This document shows, in pieces, positions 22,645 to 35,380 of a stretch of DNA of 64,000 bases. The DNA comes from Luidia sarsii. Its lineage: Eukaryota > Echinodermata > Asteroidea > Paxillosida > Luidiidae. A program made the translations under genes and the position numbers. Below the pieces are notes generated by a model that was not told the origin of the DNA, did not search any database, and saw nothing but the letters and a program-made list of their open reading frames with translations. The stretch is from assembly GCA_949987565.1 (NCBI GenBank), contig OX465103.1, forward strand, positions 26,748,835 to 26,812,834, written 5' to 3'. Within the stretch, counting starts at the first letter, position 1. Each line of letters opens with the position of its first letter.

Positions 22645-22735
22645 AGGGTTTGACAATTGGCAGGACCTTTTTCAAAAGTCTTTGAGAAAAGTCCAGCTTG
22701 CATCAAAACCTCAGGCCTTCTAATTCTTTCTTCTT
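22645..22735. repeat. Degenerate palindromic-family element
   Basis: Both arms are recognisable but worn: ggcaggacctttttcaaaag and tttgagaaaagtccagcttg, then aaaacctcaggcc. Confidence 0.55.
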
Positions 22736-23218
22736 CATTACTTTTTAGAAGTGTCATTTTACATTTTACGTTTTCCGTTTTACTTTTTTCGAGTTGTGGG
22801 ACAAGTAGGATTGCGGTGAGTCAGCGAGATTCGGCCTTAAAGCTGCCCTCAGCCCTTCAGGGCAGCCTACGACGAGAAAGATCAACATTTTCGATTCAAG
22901 CAACATCAAAAAAATAAAGTTTTGAAAAATGGTGCACTAGGCCTCTATGTCTTTTAACCCCCAGTGTGACAGTCATGGGCACTGCATGGTCCGATGCGAA
23001 GTGGCTGACACAAGCACAGTTACAATGAGCTAAATCTTTCTGCTGGATGCTGGCAATTCTGTCACGATGCGACGAAAATCACAGCCGAGGACCTGAGGGC
23101 AGCTTTAGTCAATTTGTTCCCTTCCAAAAAAAAGAGACTTGCCCTATTATCTCAATGTAGTGATGGGAAGGGAGTAGGAGGGGAGGGAGGAGGGATGGAT
23201 GGGATGAGTCGGACTTAC

Positions 23219-23311
23219 GTTGCGCTAATGTGTGACATGTTAGAGCCAGAAGGCAGAGACTAACACCCAGTAAGTGTTGTCTGTCCATTATGGAGACCAG
23301 CACCCAAACAC
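23219..23311 (-). CDS. L1CAM-family gene: first coding exon, signal peptide
   Basis: The ATG is at 23288-23286 on the minus strand. It opens a 23-residue leader starting MDRQH, with hydrophobic core LLGVSLCLLAL and a likely cleavage after the small residues near THTLA-Q, a typical secretory signal. The exon then stops one base into a codon at a consensus donor (gtaagt, 23218-23213). Upstream is a long pyrimidine tract ending tctgtgcag just before 23311, so the exon starts with 23 bases of 5' UTR and is not the transcription start; one or more non-coding exons lie at higher coordinates. No other ATG precedes it in the exon. Phase 1 exit fits both downstream exons, at 16843 and 12548. Confidence 0.85.
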
Positions 23312-23620
23312 CTGCACAGATAAGGAAGAAAGAAGGGAGAACAACAATGACCGGCCGGTTAGTAACGGCAAAACTAAAATGTGAAAGAGCACACGGATGT
23401 AATGTGCCGGAGCCCATACAGATACAAACGGAGAAGATTCAATGCCAAGCCAAGGCCAAAAACTTCCTGTCGGAATTGAAGGACGGAAAAGGCTTGAGCC
23501 GACTCGAGCTGTCAAAATAGCCACACCATCCCCCATATAGACATACCTACGCAAAGTTTCACCATTTCCTGTGAGCTACGACTTCCTGATGTAAACATAC
23601 ATGAGAACTTGAGCAATATG
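23312..23620. other. Intron upstream of the first coding exon
   Basis: On the minus strand this ends in a long pyrimidine tract with CAG at 23314-23312, the acceptor of the signal-peptide exon. No promoter elements are recognised here. Confidence 0.5.
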
Positions 23621-23629
23621 AACAAAATG

Positions 23630-24160
23630 TTGCAAACTGCTCGCAGACTATTATAAAGGACGGAAAATCACAAAAAAATGAGGAGGGCCGGACGTTTCGG
23701 TCCTAGCAGGACCTTAGAAGACCTCTTGAGATATATACTGTACATGGGGCAATGCCAGGCATGAGTACAGAAGTAACTTTTGACTTTTTGAGTGCAAGCT
23801 ACATGTATACAGATGTATTTCCCTTCCAAATCAACGCTTCGGCTTTTGAACCGGCAAGAAAACAAATGAGGACAGGAAACCTAGGGTGGACATAAACATG
23901 CTCACTGCAACAACAGACACCTTTCTCCATGAAGTTAAAAAATTCAGAGGCAAGAGGGGCTGTTGTTTTGATCCTGGCAGGACCATCATTGAAAGTTTTT
24001 GAGACAGCTCCTGCAAGAATCACAAAACCAGGTCTCGGGTTTAAGTCCCAGGTCTAGTCAAAGTTTCTTTGCCTTTTTTTTTCAAAATCAAAAATTAGGA
24101 GGGCCCTGACTTTTCAATTCTTGCAGGACCTTTCTCAAAGGCAGAATGACAGGGACAAAA
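23630..24160. repeat. Cluster of three palindromic-family fragments plus SINE family 2 piece
   Basis: Fragments lie at 23630-23730 (gttgcaaactgct ... ggacgtttcggtcctagcag), 23950-24020 (ttttgatcctggcaggacc) and 24095-24150 (ttgcaggacctttctcaaag). A plus-oriented family 2 SINE piece (gggtttaagtcccaggtcta) is at 24033-24080. Confidence 0.6.
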
Positions 24161-24378
24161 CAAATATGAAGGGGAGAGTAACAGGGCCATGGATGACAGA
24201 CAGAGGACAAAGGGGGTAGCTTTTTTTTTTCAAAATTGTTCAAACCTTCCTATCAGTTTTTTTTTTTTTTTCTGACAAAAAAAGTCTGATTAAAAAAAAG
24301 GAATTGCTTAAATAGATATGCTTCCAGAAAAACATTAACCAGAATGGTAAAGGTTATCACGCTTGTTTGAGTACATAC

Positions 24379-24404
24379 TTTTCTGTCTGTCTGTCTGTCT
24401 GTCT
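24379..24404. repeat. (CTGT)n microsatellite
   Basis: Six tandem tetranucleotides are present. Confidence 0.9.
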
Positions 24405-24779
24405 GGGTGATGGAGTGGCCCTTATCTGCGACCACAATGCAAGAGCGCAACCACAATCGGAGACTACAGTGTGTAGTTTAACCATGGAGGCCCCCTTATT
24501 CCTCCATGGTTTAACCACCACAATGCACATGGCACTCTGTTTAGGTAGAGCTTTGTCAGCAATGTGCTCACAATGACAGTTATTGACAAAATCCCAGGCT
24601 CTGGCAGGCTTTTGGCTCTATTTCACGCTCCAACGCCCGAGACAAAAGTCACAGGATTAGCCCAGGGAGCAGCTGCCAAACATATTTGGAACAGAGTGCA
24701 CACTGTCGGACATGATGCACTTAATCGGCTCTTTTCAGAGTCAAACACTCTCTAAAGATAAATGATATACCTAGAATAG

Positions 24780-25420
24780 ATACATGTACATGTACTCTGT
24801 AGTCTGAACATGTACATGTACATGATGTTCACATGTACATGTACATTGTAGTCACTGCAATCTTCATAAACCCAAGGTACTGATACATGTACATGTACAT
24901 AATTGTACAACAAAAGAGTATCAATTTTGGGGTTAGTGTGGCAGAAAATTCTACATTTATCCTAGGTACATTTCCATGGAAAATGGAAATTCAATTTCAA
25001 CCAAAGAAATGTGTATTTCTAACAACATAAAATTATTTTTTTGGGGGGGAAAACGGCAAAGAAATATTTGACTGGACCAAGACTTAAACCTTAAGACTTC
25101 TGGTTTTGCGAACTAGTGCTCCTACTATCTGAGCAACACCAGCCCTTAAATGGAACCTTCCCAAATAGTCACTTACATGTACTGTAGTCTTAATCCCTAA
25201 GTCTGAAGCCGAGAGAGTGTTAAGACCTCAAGATACCAGTATTGCAAACTGACAACGAAAAGCATTTACTAGGTCACATAAAGTTCACAGACATATATCA
25301 AAAGTACATTAAAATACACATGTACATGTACATATGATTTACACAATTAAGCATCCTCCTGAAATCCCAGCATTGAGACACATGTACACGTGTACATGTA
25401 CATGTATGTGGCCAGTTCCT
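24780..25420. repeat. GTACATGTAC tracts flanking a SINE
   Basis: Tracts of ACATGTACATGTACAT lie at 24780-24900 and 25315-25410. Other bases between are AT-rich with no coding signal. Confidence 0.75.
25046..25150 (-). mobile_element. tRNA-derived SINE, family 2, minus orientation
   Basis: In minus sense it reads gggctggtgttgctcagata, ggagcactagttcgcaaaac, cagaagtcttaaggtttaag and tcttggtccagtcaaa, resembling a tRNA from the A box through the T arm. The sequence after the T arm (ctagtcaaagtttctttgcc at 24.05 kb) is shared between copies. Confidence 0.6.
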
Positions 25421-25559
25421 TAACAGGTTAAGAAGGGAAATACAGGTTTACCAGTGACAGCACTACAGGGGACTTCCCAGAACTAAAATTAGCAACTGGT
25501 TCCCTGCCAGGTTGGGGAGACTTGGCATGCAAGGTTAAAATAACTTCAACGGGTGTTCA

Positions 25560-25760
25560 AATGCATGTACAGTACATGTACATGTACATGCACATGTACA
25601 TGTATGTACCGTTGTACCTACACAAGTACATGTAATGGGCAATTGTTTACATGTACAATTTCACTATTGAGTTTTGTAATCGCATGGTACTGTACCTGAC
25701 TACCTGTACAGTGTGTGTACATGGAAATTACAATTACATGTACCATTTTTTGGGCTGGAT
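25560..25760. repeat. GTACATGTAC tract
   Basis: Dense TACATGTACATGT palindromes occur at 25563-25640, thinning out to 25745. Confidence 0.75.
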
Positions 25761-26689
25761 TTCTACTACCAAGTATCCCTCTTTTTATAGGGCCAGATTT
25801 AAACTGTATAGATTTTAATGCTACTGAAATACAGTAAAAAGGTGATTTCCCCAAAAAATTCATATTGTGCGACCGAGGCTTTGTCCGAGTGACAACTTCC
25901 TCTTGAAAAAAACCAAAAAACCCAACAAAACAAACTGTGGCATTAAAAATAATAAATGCAATTGTCTTTGTGCATATGTATCCATGCCACACCTACATGT
26001 ACCCCTATCCGTGTATACATGTACATGTCCAATTCTTTTTTGCTGGGTTTTCTACATACATTGTAGATCCATAAGTGCCAATTAGAGGCTTATGTTTGCT
26101 CATGCAACTGATTGATCGTGGCCACAGTCAATTGCAGCTATCTGCGATGGTACTGTAGCTAATTGGATAAATGAATCCATGCATGTCACACACAAGCTTT
26201 TTTTTCTTTTTTTAAAGACTTGACTCCGAGCCGGTAAAGAGTTAATTATCCTGACAACAAAAGAGAAAAAAGAACGACTCAAACATGGATCAAAGTACAG
26301 TACTTATAGAGGGTCCTTCTTCGAATTGCCACTTTGTGATGTACAGTACATACATGTACTGTACTTCATCAATTTGTCAATGCCATATGAATTAAGGGTT
26401 TATGCTGAGATTAAATTGTTAAAGCATTACATTAACATTTCCTTTCGGAAAGATTTGTAACTCTTGCAATGGATAGACAGCCGGTCCCTTTGGGGATCTG
26501 ATTTTAGTTTTTTCCAGCCATAACAGATGGCGACATTCATCTGAAGTCCCACACATAAACAGACCACAACTCAGGCCTGTGAAGCCAACTACATGTAACA
26601 CTAGGTACAGAAAAGTGGTCATGCACCAAAGTTGTCCAGCAGACCCCCTGAAGTGAATTGCAGACACAATCAACAGTGAACATGCAAGT

Positions 26690-26960
26690 CCAATGTCGCC
26701 TACCTACATGTACATGTAATGCACGTTCCGATTCCATGTGTAGGTTTTTTGGGGATCTCGCAGCGCGGCTTGAATTTCGCAGCAGACTCCACGCCTTGCT
26801 GGCGATCGCAGCCGGGTTTTGTGTAAACACACGGCTATATTTGGCAGCGTTGGAGGTTTGTTTCAATGTTAGTGCACAGTCTACTGTGCCCCGGCCCTGC
26901 AAATAGTTTACATTCAAACAGGCCCACCGCTGGAATTTGCTGAAAACCCGGGACGGGAGG
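26690..26960. other. Locally GC-richer unique DNA upstream of the adhesion gene
   Basis: The stretch around 26740-26960 has CpG-containing unique sequence (gatctcgcagcgcggcttga, ctggcgatcgcagccggg). It could be part of a 5' exon or promoter, but no splice donor with a clear consensus was identified on the minus strand. Confidence 0.25.
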
Positions 26961-27379
26961 ACGTCGACTGTCTTGCAATGTACTCCTGGTGGCTCTACTT
27001 ACAGACAAAATGTCCCCTGCCTTGGCTCAAGGACATGCCCCAGACATTGGTTGTTGAACTTGAGAGGAATTTGTATTGTGATCTTTAATGGGCAGTGAAA
27101 GGGTCTGGTGGTAAGATAAACAATTATCAGGCCTCTACATTAGTTCTAAACATGATAATAATGGCTTTTTTTAGACTGAAATCTTAAGTAGTAAAACAAC
27201 ATTGCCACAGGCTTGCTGACCTGAAGGAACGGTCTCACCCTACCAGTACCTGCTATCCCCTTTGTCCTCTATCTGTCATCCATGTCCCGTTATCCATGTC
27301 CCGTTACTCCCCCCTTCCTATTACTGGTAGCATGGAGGAATAAGAAGAGACCTCCATGCTGGTAGTTTGTCCCTGTCAT

Positions 27380-27560
27380 TCTGTCTTTGAGAAAGATCCT
27401 GCTAGGAAAAGGCCCTCCTAATTTTTGATATTAACAGAAATGTTGCAAACTGCTTACTGAATTCAATGACCAAAAGACAAAACATAAAAATTGTAACGGC
27501 CCTGACTGTTCTGATCCTAGCAGCAGCAGTACCGGTAGGAGTCCTTCACCAAAGGTACTG
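27380..27560. repeat. Two palindromic-family fragments
   Basis: Pieces are tttgagaaagatcctgctag with ggccctcctaatttttga, then gttgcaaactgcttactgaa, and cctgactgttctgatcctag. Confidence 0.6.
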
Positions 27561-27978
27561 AACAGTGAACATGTACAGTACTGTACATGTGCAGTCCTGT
27601 AGATGTTTGATATATTAGTACTGTACATGTAGGCTGTAGCATACTGTAGATATCATAATTCTAGCCTTGCTCTGTGGTTTAAGCATGGCAGAGGCAACGA
27701 AGCGTGCCAAGATTTTCATGAATGAGAGAGCCACCAATTGGCCCTGCAATGAGGATAGAGGAACTGCATGCGGAACTGACCAAAGGGGGGGGGGGGGGCG
27801 TGTACTGTACGCAGGTAGTTTTGTACATGTAAAGCTGGCCCCGGAATATGGATACATGCCTATGGTGTACAATAGAACATACTGTACATGTACATGTCCA
27901 ATTGAACATACCGGTATGTGATGAAATGTATTAAGAAGAAGTGTACAATACATGTTTCATTACAGTGAATATTACCGT

Positions 27979-28142
27979 GATATACAAAAATGTTGCAAAC
28001 TGCTTACTGACTAAAATTACCAAAATGCAAATCTTAAAATTAAGTGGGCCTGACGTTTCGATCCTAGCAGGACCTTTCTCAAAGGCCTTTGAGAAAGGTC
28101 CTGCTAGGATCGAAACGTAAGGCCCACTAAATTTTAAGATTT
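27979..28142 (+). mobile_element. Intact palindromic GAAACGTCAGGCC element with 13-bp target duplication
   Basis: The 164-bp element has a head (tacaaaaatgttgcaaactg ... ttactgactaaaattacc), then aaatcttaaaattaagtggg, and a near-perfect hairpin whose arms begin CCTGACGTTTCGATCCTAGC and run to CTTTCTCAAAGG. It is flanked by the direct repeat TGAATATTACCGT (27966-27978 and 28142-28154). Long, variable direct repeats suggest target-primed retroposition rather than cut-and-paste. Confidence 0.8.
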
Positions 28143-28189
28143 GAATATTACCGTATTAGTAATTTATAATTAATAATTTACTCATGTGC

Positions 28190-29060
28190 ACACTGTACAG
28201 TGTACTACAGACTTACAGGAGGTACCGGTACATGTACAAACACAATACGGTATAGATTGTACATGTTGTACACATTTATACAGCACAGTACCTGTGATGT
28301 GCATACTAATGTAACAGGTACAGTCAATGTGCATGTACGGTATGATGCTGTACATGTACTGTACAGGTGTGGTTCAATGAGAGTTTGCACTACTCGGGCT
28401 ACTTGCAGCGTCTATTAGTATTATGCTCAGTGCTTTGCCATAAACATACTGTACATGTACATGTAGCAAGGTGTACAGTACACGTACATTTACAATTCCA
28501 TGCACACTGTACACTGTGCCATATTGTTCTGGGAATATCATTGATAATTTGCCTGCTTTCAATCAGACATGAAGCTATCCACACCTGTGTCTCTCTCACC
28601 TCAGTCAATCAGTCAATCACACAGTGGAAAGGCACTGCTTTTGCTGCACACTAATCCATTTCTACCCTTCTCTTCTGCAGATATTAAGCCAAGCGCATGT
28701 TCAGAGTTCAGACAGTAGTTTAGAAATATTTATAAGCTCAAGATTACAAAGATCTAGCTACAGATGTATCCAGATACAAGTGCATGTACATGTACAGTAC
28801 ATGTACATGTATGGAAACGACACAAATAATGCATTGCTTGTAACAAATTGGTGTGCTGCATGCATATAATTTTACCAGCATAACCCATGAACTACACGTA
28901 CATGTATGATGTACGGTACATACATACATACATATGCGGGTACGTGTACACGTGCTTTACAATCTGCTTACACACAAATTCATCTAACACTTATTTAGGA
29001 TGACCGTAACACACAAATATCATGGTACATGTACATGTACATTGTAGTTTGAGATATGCA
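28190..29060. repeat. GTACATGTAC-rich region
   Basis: Repeated palindromic tracts occur at 28190-28370, 28440-28515, 28780-28815, 28895-28955 and 29020-29045. A short SINE family 1 piece in minus sense (ctcagtgctttgcc) is at 28372-28436. Confidence 0.7.
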
Positions 29061-29589
29061 TGGTACAGTATAAGCATCATGTATGTACATTATACTTCAC
29101 AGGCATATAACAAAAACAAGATTTGCATCAAAAAATTCCCTAAGCCTTTAAATAAACACTTCTAGCGTTACCGACCGGCACCCTTTATGGCAGATATTTT
29201 CCTTCCCTGGCAGTGTGACACACACAGGTGGGGGGAAAAATAATAAAATAAGGTGTGGGGGCCTTTGTGTACATTGCAAGGCAAGCAAATTTGAGCTCAC
29301 AAAGGACACCTGCATGTACACGTATCGATAGGGCCTTGCTGTTCTCAATACACGTTTGCCGTTCAAAATCTAAAAACAAATTTCTTCAGTGCAGATTTCC
29401 AGGCGGCAAAATGAGATTTCAAAAAAAGGGAAGGAATCGCAGGGGTTTGTGGGCTATTGGAGGCGTGTACCGTAGTGCCTCAGCCTTGACTCAGCTTTGG
29501 TCTGGGGGGATGAATAGCAGGGTGTGTTCGTTATCAACGCCTGAGCAGACGGCAGTAATTTCATAAAAAAATGAAAGGCTTTTGAGAAA

Positions 29590-30065
<476 letters not shown>

Positions 30066-30099
30066 GAGAGAAGACAGAGAGGTGAGGCTGTGCGTGCTT

Positions 30100-31420
30100 G
30101 TAGCAAAGTGAGTGATGTCAACGAGGCCAATGCACACGTACGGACCAACAAGGGATGGTGGGGTGTGGCAGCACTATGCTGTATTGTACTTGTGCGCACA
30201 CACACACACACACGCAAGAGGCCACTCGTTTCTAAATACACCCCCACGACAAACAGCTTTTTCCTCAAAACTGGACGAGCGCTAATCGCTAGGAGCAGAA
30301 GGTTCCCCCCAGATAACCCCGAGACAACAACAGACACATGTACAGTATGCATTCCAAGCCCCCTCCCCCCTCCCTATCCACAGACAGGCAACCCCGTACA
30401 TTTCTACGGTCCCATCAACCCCCAACCCCCCAACAAACACACAACCTGGCATGCACGCCTAACCTGCAGCACGGAACTGGTCTCTGGACTCCAAACGGCT
30501 CTCGCTCCTGGCGCGGGAACGAGAGGGAAAAGGGTTTCGACGGCCAGGAGGAAGGAAGGCAGAAGAGAACGACCACCCTTCCACGCACAGAAGAAGAACA
30601 AAAATCTTCAAAAAAAAAAAAATGTAAAAATCCCCGGCAAGAAAGATGTCACTGCTTGATAAATAATCCTTTGGTTATGATCCGAGCGGAGATTCGACGG
30701 AGATGCAGGAATTGTTGCATCCAAGCACTGCCAACGGTTGAGGGATGAAGGTGGGAGGGAGGGAGGGGGGGGGGTAAGCACTCAGCAGGTCCCTACGCTA
30801 ATGAGCATGCGCAATGGAGATGGGGGGGGGGGGCAGGGAAAAGAGAGGGAAGAGAGAGAGAGAGGAGGGTTGGGTTTACAAAGTCGTGCGTGAATGAGAT
30901 GAGGCAGCGTGACTGGGTTCATTAGCATAATAAATTGATTGCCTCTCTTGCTCTCTATCCCTCCCTCCCTGCCTGTCTGTGCTACCCAATGCCCATAGCA
31001 CTGGGCTGATGATGACTACACATGCACGCAATGTGTCAAAGATGAACTTTCATACCTCCTCACCATCCAATCATTTTCCCCTTATAAAACTCTCCTTTTT
31101 CCCTTCTCCCCCCCCCCCCCCCCCCTCTTTTTTCAGCAAAGGATAGACGCAAACATTCTTCGCATGAATTTTTCATTGTCTGGCAGTCTGGGAAAGCAGT
31201 GTTGTGGTTTTTTTTTGGTTTGTTGTGCGGAAACCCGCCGATCAATTTCAATCCAAACAACCAGCGCCAAAATCAATTATGCTCGTGCGCCTAAATCTGC
31301 ATGCGCGGGACAAAAAAGGGGGCCAAGAAATGAGAAAACAGGCGCCATGGTTGAGCACTATTGGTACATGTACATGTACGTGCAAGGGAGGGGAAATAAT
31401 GAATTTGGGACAAACAATGT
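30100..31420. other. Mixed unique DNA, no convincing gene
   Basis: Contents: a short (CA)n run at 30199, a GC-richer patch at 30440-30730, G and C homopolymers at 30765, 30822 and 31108, and a GTACATG tract at 31366. The GC-rich patch might hold a 5' non-coding exon of the adhesion gene, with a possible minus-strand donor CTGCAG|gttagg near 30465, but the site is weak. Confidence 0.3.
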
Positions 31421-33400
31421 GACCTAAAGATTTGGGTTCCTGGAAAGCTGGAGATCTGGATGTTTTGAATCTTCATGTAAACTTTTTTTTTTAAGATTTC
31501 GAAAAATGGTGAGGAAAACTTTGACTGGATCGGGACTTTACCAATCTTTTTTTTGTTTAAGATTTGTATATTTTGTTACTATAATCTTTGAGCAACATCT
31601 TGGAGTTAAACCTGCTGTTAAAAACAGACATTCGGAATCAATTTTCCAAAAACAGACTCTAGGTACAGGACTGAAATTAATTTGAAAAATCTCCAATATT
31701 CAGACTGAGTCCAACTTATGTTCTGATGTTTTGATCATAGCAGAACCTTTCTCAAAAATCAAACAAAAACGTCAACCCTCTAAATTTTGGAGACATGTTT
31801 TTTGGTGATTTAAATCAGGGCACTGTTTTCAAAAAAAAAATTAAATTTAAAATCATAATTTGCTTGTTTTTGTGCTACAGTATCAAACTCTTGCTGCTCT
31901 CAATTGACGTACACTGTACCTTGGGAAAAGCTGAAAATATCAATTTTCCGACGGGTAACAAAAAAAAGATTGTAATTCCATTCGGAGAACTAATGAAATC
32001 GTATCGGCTTTCAGGAAACTGAAAAGAAGAACCAGACACATTCACACACACAAAAATTGCATGCTACCGGAACTGCCGCAAACCTACACATGTACTGTAT
32101 TACTTATTCTGCAACTCACCATGGAAACCTTCAAATCTCGTCTTTCAAGAAACTGTTGGCATCTCAGACTGGGACAGGGACAGAGAGAAGGGCTAGTATG
32201 CTATCCCTAAGGAGGCGGGCATCCCTTATCAGTTCAGAGTGAGATTACTGAATGAGCGGAAAGTCCTCAATAATGGATGGACACGATGAAAGAAAGGAGT
32301 GTTAAAAACCACACCTATCACCTAACCAGGTTTCTCTTCCAAGTTCCAACTATTCCCAGCTTAAAGTGATAAAAAAACGCTCGCTGTAATTGACCAAGGG
32401 TGGATTTCACATTGTAACTCAACTTATGACTGATAACCCATCATGTAGTTATGATAGACCGTATGGTTTCTGTGCATCGCTCATTGTCTTGTGATTAATC
32501 ATTTACTAAGTCACAATGAGTTTGGTGAAATCAATTGCCAGAATTACACATTTTAAAGGGAGTCGATCCTGAAGATCTTTTTGGTAAATTTCCTGAGAAA
32601 AAAAGTCCGGCCAGAATAGATACATTTATCAGGTCTTTGTTCGGGCAAATACGATGAGATATGAAAACTTGTTTCAACCCTGAAGCTTGTGTTTAAAGCA
32701 CAGCAAATTTTACAAGCACCTTGGGGCTAAAAAAATAAATAAAAAAAAAACTGCTTGGCAAAAAAACCCACACTTTCCTGCTTATTGGAAACTGTATGAG
32801 TCTGATTGTGAACTCCAGACATTACAATGAAACCCTCCCCCACAAAAATCCTTTAGGACAAGCCTTACTAAGTCTTGCTCTTGGAAGACAGTTTGAAGAG
32901 CTCCTTGCTTGTAAGTTGCCTTGTGTGACACTGTATGTAAGACTGCCTGAACCTTTATACAACTCCACTATGTATCCACATGTACACATGTACTGTGCAT
33001 GTACATGTACAGTACATGAGCATGCAGCAAGTCCTCAACTATTTGTTCTTCGAGGTGTTAGGATGCCCTAATTTTCTGAATGGAAATCCATTGAGTGTGT
33101 CAGCTCTTTTTCCCAGCATTGATCGGTGTGCCGTGGCAATGCTCTGGCACCGCAGCTGGCCCCCGCACACACAACCGTGCACACACAACCGTGCACACCG
33201 ACTGGCCAGCAGACCAGTCACAGCGGACAATGGATGCCGCTCGGCAATGTGTGAATCATAGTGAGCCATGCTCAGATTAACCTTGGCCCTGGCCTTATTA
33301 CTCCTCTACAGTGGATGACATGTGTAAGGAGGAGGGGGCGGTGGAAACAGGCTGACAGTCTCACAGACTGGACTGGGCCCCCTTTGGTGCATTGTATAGG
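31420..33400. other. AT-rich unique DNA with repeat fragments
   Basis: A worn family 2 SINE (gactggatcgggacttta) lies near 31520, and a worn palindromic-family piece (gttttgatcatagcagaacc) at 31727. Small GTACATGT tracts are at 32975-33020. No exon-like segment was recognised. Confidence 0.4.
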
Positions 33401-33469
33401 CACTTGTCTCTTTGTGGGCAGTGTCTCTATTGAGCTGTTGTTATTGCCTGGGGTGTTGGCTGTTGCTGT

Positions 33470-33870
33470 TGCTGTTGCTGGCGTCATTGTCATCGGTGTT
33501 GAAGGTTATCATGGTTGTCAATGTTGCCAATAATGTTGTGGTTGTCAATGTAGTTGTCAATGAAGTCATGGTTGTGAATGTTTTCATAGTTGTCATACAT
33601 GTAGGTGTCATGGCTGTCAATGAAGTCATGGTTGTCATACATGTAGGTGTCATGGCTGTCAATGGTTGTCACATTTTATCGCGGTTAAAGCTGTTCCAAT
33701 CGCTGTTGTCCTTATTGCTGTCACTGTCATTGTATACTGTAGATACATGTACATGTTTGTCAATGTTGTCACTGCTGTTGTCAACAATGTTGCCATTGAA
33801 CATGTAATTGCTGTCATTGTAGACATCATTGTTGTCAGTGTCAATGTTATTGTCACTTTTGTAAATGGTA
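33470..33870. repeat. Imperfect GTTGTCAATG minisatellite
   Basis: Degenerate units of the kind atggttgtcaatg / tgtcattgttgtcagtgtc occur over 400 bp. They include a near-exact 48-bp internal duplication (tcatggttgtcatacatg ... taggtgtcatggctgtcaat) at 33565-33660. Confidence 0.85.
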
Positions 33871-34059
33871 TATGGTGAATGCTGCTACAACGCTTGTTCT
33901 TTGTTGTCATTATTATCAGCTGTTATCCCCTTAGGTGAAAGCCTCCCATGTACAACAGGACCACCCCCCACCTTTTCATTTCATGAAATTGTTTCAGAGA
34001 TGTATTAGAACAGAATATGACGGCACTTTTCATCGTTCTAAATTTCATAACAATTTACA

Positions 34060-34130
34060 GCCTTCTGCCTTTGAGAAAGCTCCTGCTAGGATCGAAAAGT
34101 CAGGCCCTGTACTTTTTGTTGTTGAAAATT
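34060..34130 (+). repeat. Palindromic-family arm
   Basis: It reads tctgcctttgagaaagctcc, tgctaggatcgaaaagtcag and gccctg, a single arm with no partner. Confidence 0.6.
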
Positions 34131-35079
34131 ACAGCGATTGAATGAAAGTGGCCTAATGGAGGCAATAAACTGCAGATTGTCGGCATACATGTACATGTAG
34201 GTTCATTGCTTGTAACCAAATTTCAGATGTGCACTGGGATTTGTTGGTACAGTACATATGTTTCCCTCATTTCATGTCCATGTGCTTTATGACATTATTT
34301 CTTTTACAATTTCGTTTTCACTGTCCAAAGATGATTACTAGCATATATCCATCCCATCTCCCCAAATCCTGAAATACAAAACCTCGGTCTCGGATTCCCG
34401 AGCATGGACCAGTAGACCCCCAGGAGCCGTGACTTTGGGGAAGATGAAGGAATGTGCCGTAAACATTCCATCATTGCAGCCTGACAGATTCGATACATCA
34501 TAATTCTCTGATAATACGCCCCATCAAATCAAATTCTCATTACATCGTGGCAACTTTCTGACACTTTCAGACTTGGGTCTTACGTCCTAACGTAGCCGGA
34601 TTAGCATTTTGTTGGTAATTTGATTTGAGCAAAAAAAAAGGGGGGGTTGCTTGTTACGCCCTAGTTGTGACTGGTCACAATGCGAATGATATGGAGGTGG
34701 AATTACTCGTACGTGAATCGCTGTGATGAATGGTAGTTGTCGACGAGACCATCTGCCGGGGTAATTCCGACCGATGATTAAATTCTTCCCCCCATCAGCA
34801 ACAGTCTGCTGCCGGAACCAGACAGACACCAGTCTCTCCTCCCTCTCAACACTTGGCAATGCGGCGCGCCGCTCTCTGAGAAACCTGAAAAGTTGCTCCG
34901 ACGTGGAGTCCGTTTACAAAGGAGAGAACGAAAGAAAAATCACCGCTTGGTGTAGCGCCAGCCAAGAATCTGAGGGTCGCCATTGCCTACTGAGGACATT
35001 CAAAGAATTTTGAGAGAGAGGCCAACAGGCCTTTAAGACAAGCCTCAATAAGACCTACAATTTATCCAAGAAATATTCA

Positions 35080-35380
35080 GTATCTCAAAACTCAAAAGTT
35101 CGAGGGCCTGACGTTTCGATCCTATATGTAGCAAGACCTTTCTCAAAGGCAAATGGACTTTGCCTTTGAGAAAGGTCCTGCTAGGATCGAAACATCAGGC
35201 CTGCCAACTTTTGAGATGAACGTATTGCAGGTCATTTTAGTAAGTGAACAGTTTTTGTATCAACTTCAAGAAAAATATCGAGGGCATCATATTTTGATCT
35301 TAACAGGACCTGTCTCACTCTGCCTTTGAGAAAGGCCCTGCTAGGTTACACAAAGTCGACCTCTTAATTTTTCTACATAA
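35080..35380. mobile_element. Two adjacent palindromic-family elements
   Basis: The first (35095-35260) has full arms (cctgacgtttcgatcctata ... ggtcctgctaggatcgaaac) and the tail gtcattttagtaagtgaaca. The second (35280-35375) is more worn (atattttgatcttaacagga ... tttgagaaaggccctgctag). Confidence 0.7.

Larger units (their letters stand above)
1..23311 (-). other. 5' part of an L1CAM-family cell-adhesion gene (gene span in window)
   Basis: Nine exons on the minus strand join in frame to encode a secreted N-terminus with four Ig domains, about 428 codons. The family builds neuronal cell-surface receptors that bind homophilically or to contactins outside the cell and to ankyrin inside. Family signatures seen are PPKITKQS at the start of Ig1, GNPAPT before the Ig1 Trp, DPYW at the start of Ig4, and a Cys-Trp-Cys set in each domain. 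Every domain boundary intron is phase 1; introns inside Ig1 and Ig3 are phase 2 and the one inside Ig4 is phase 1. Intron sizes from 5' to 3' are 6375, 4238, 3483, 1033, 912, 489, 603 and 3776 bp. The gene runs off the left edge after Ig4. Choice between L1, NrCAM, neurofascin and neuroglian is not possible from the N-terminus alone; invertebrates often have a single member. Confidence 0.88.
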
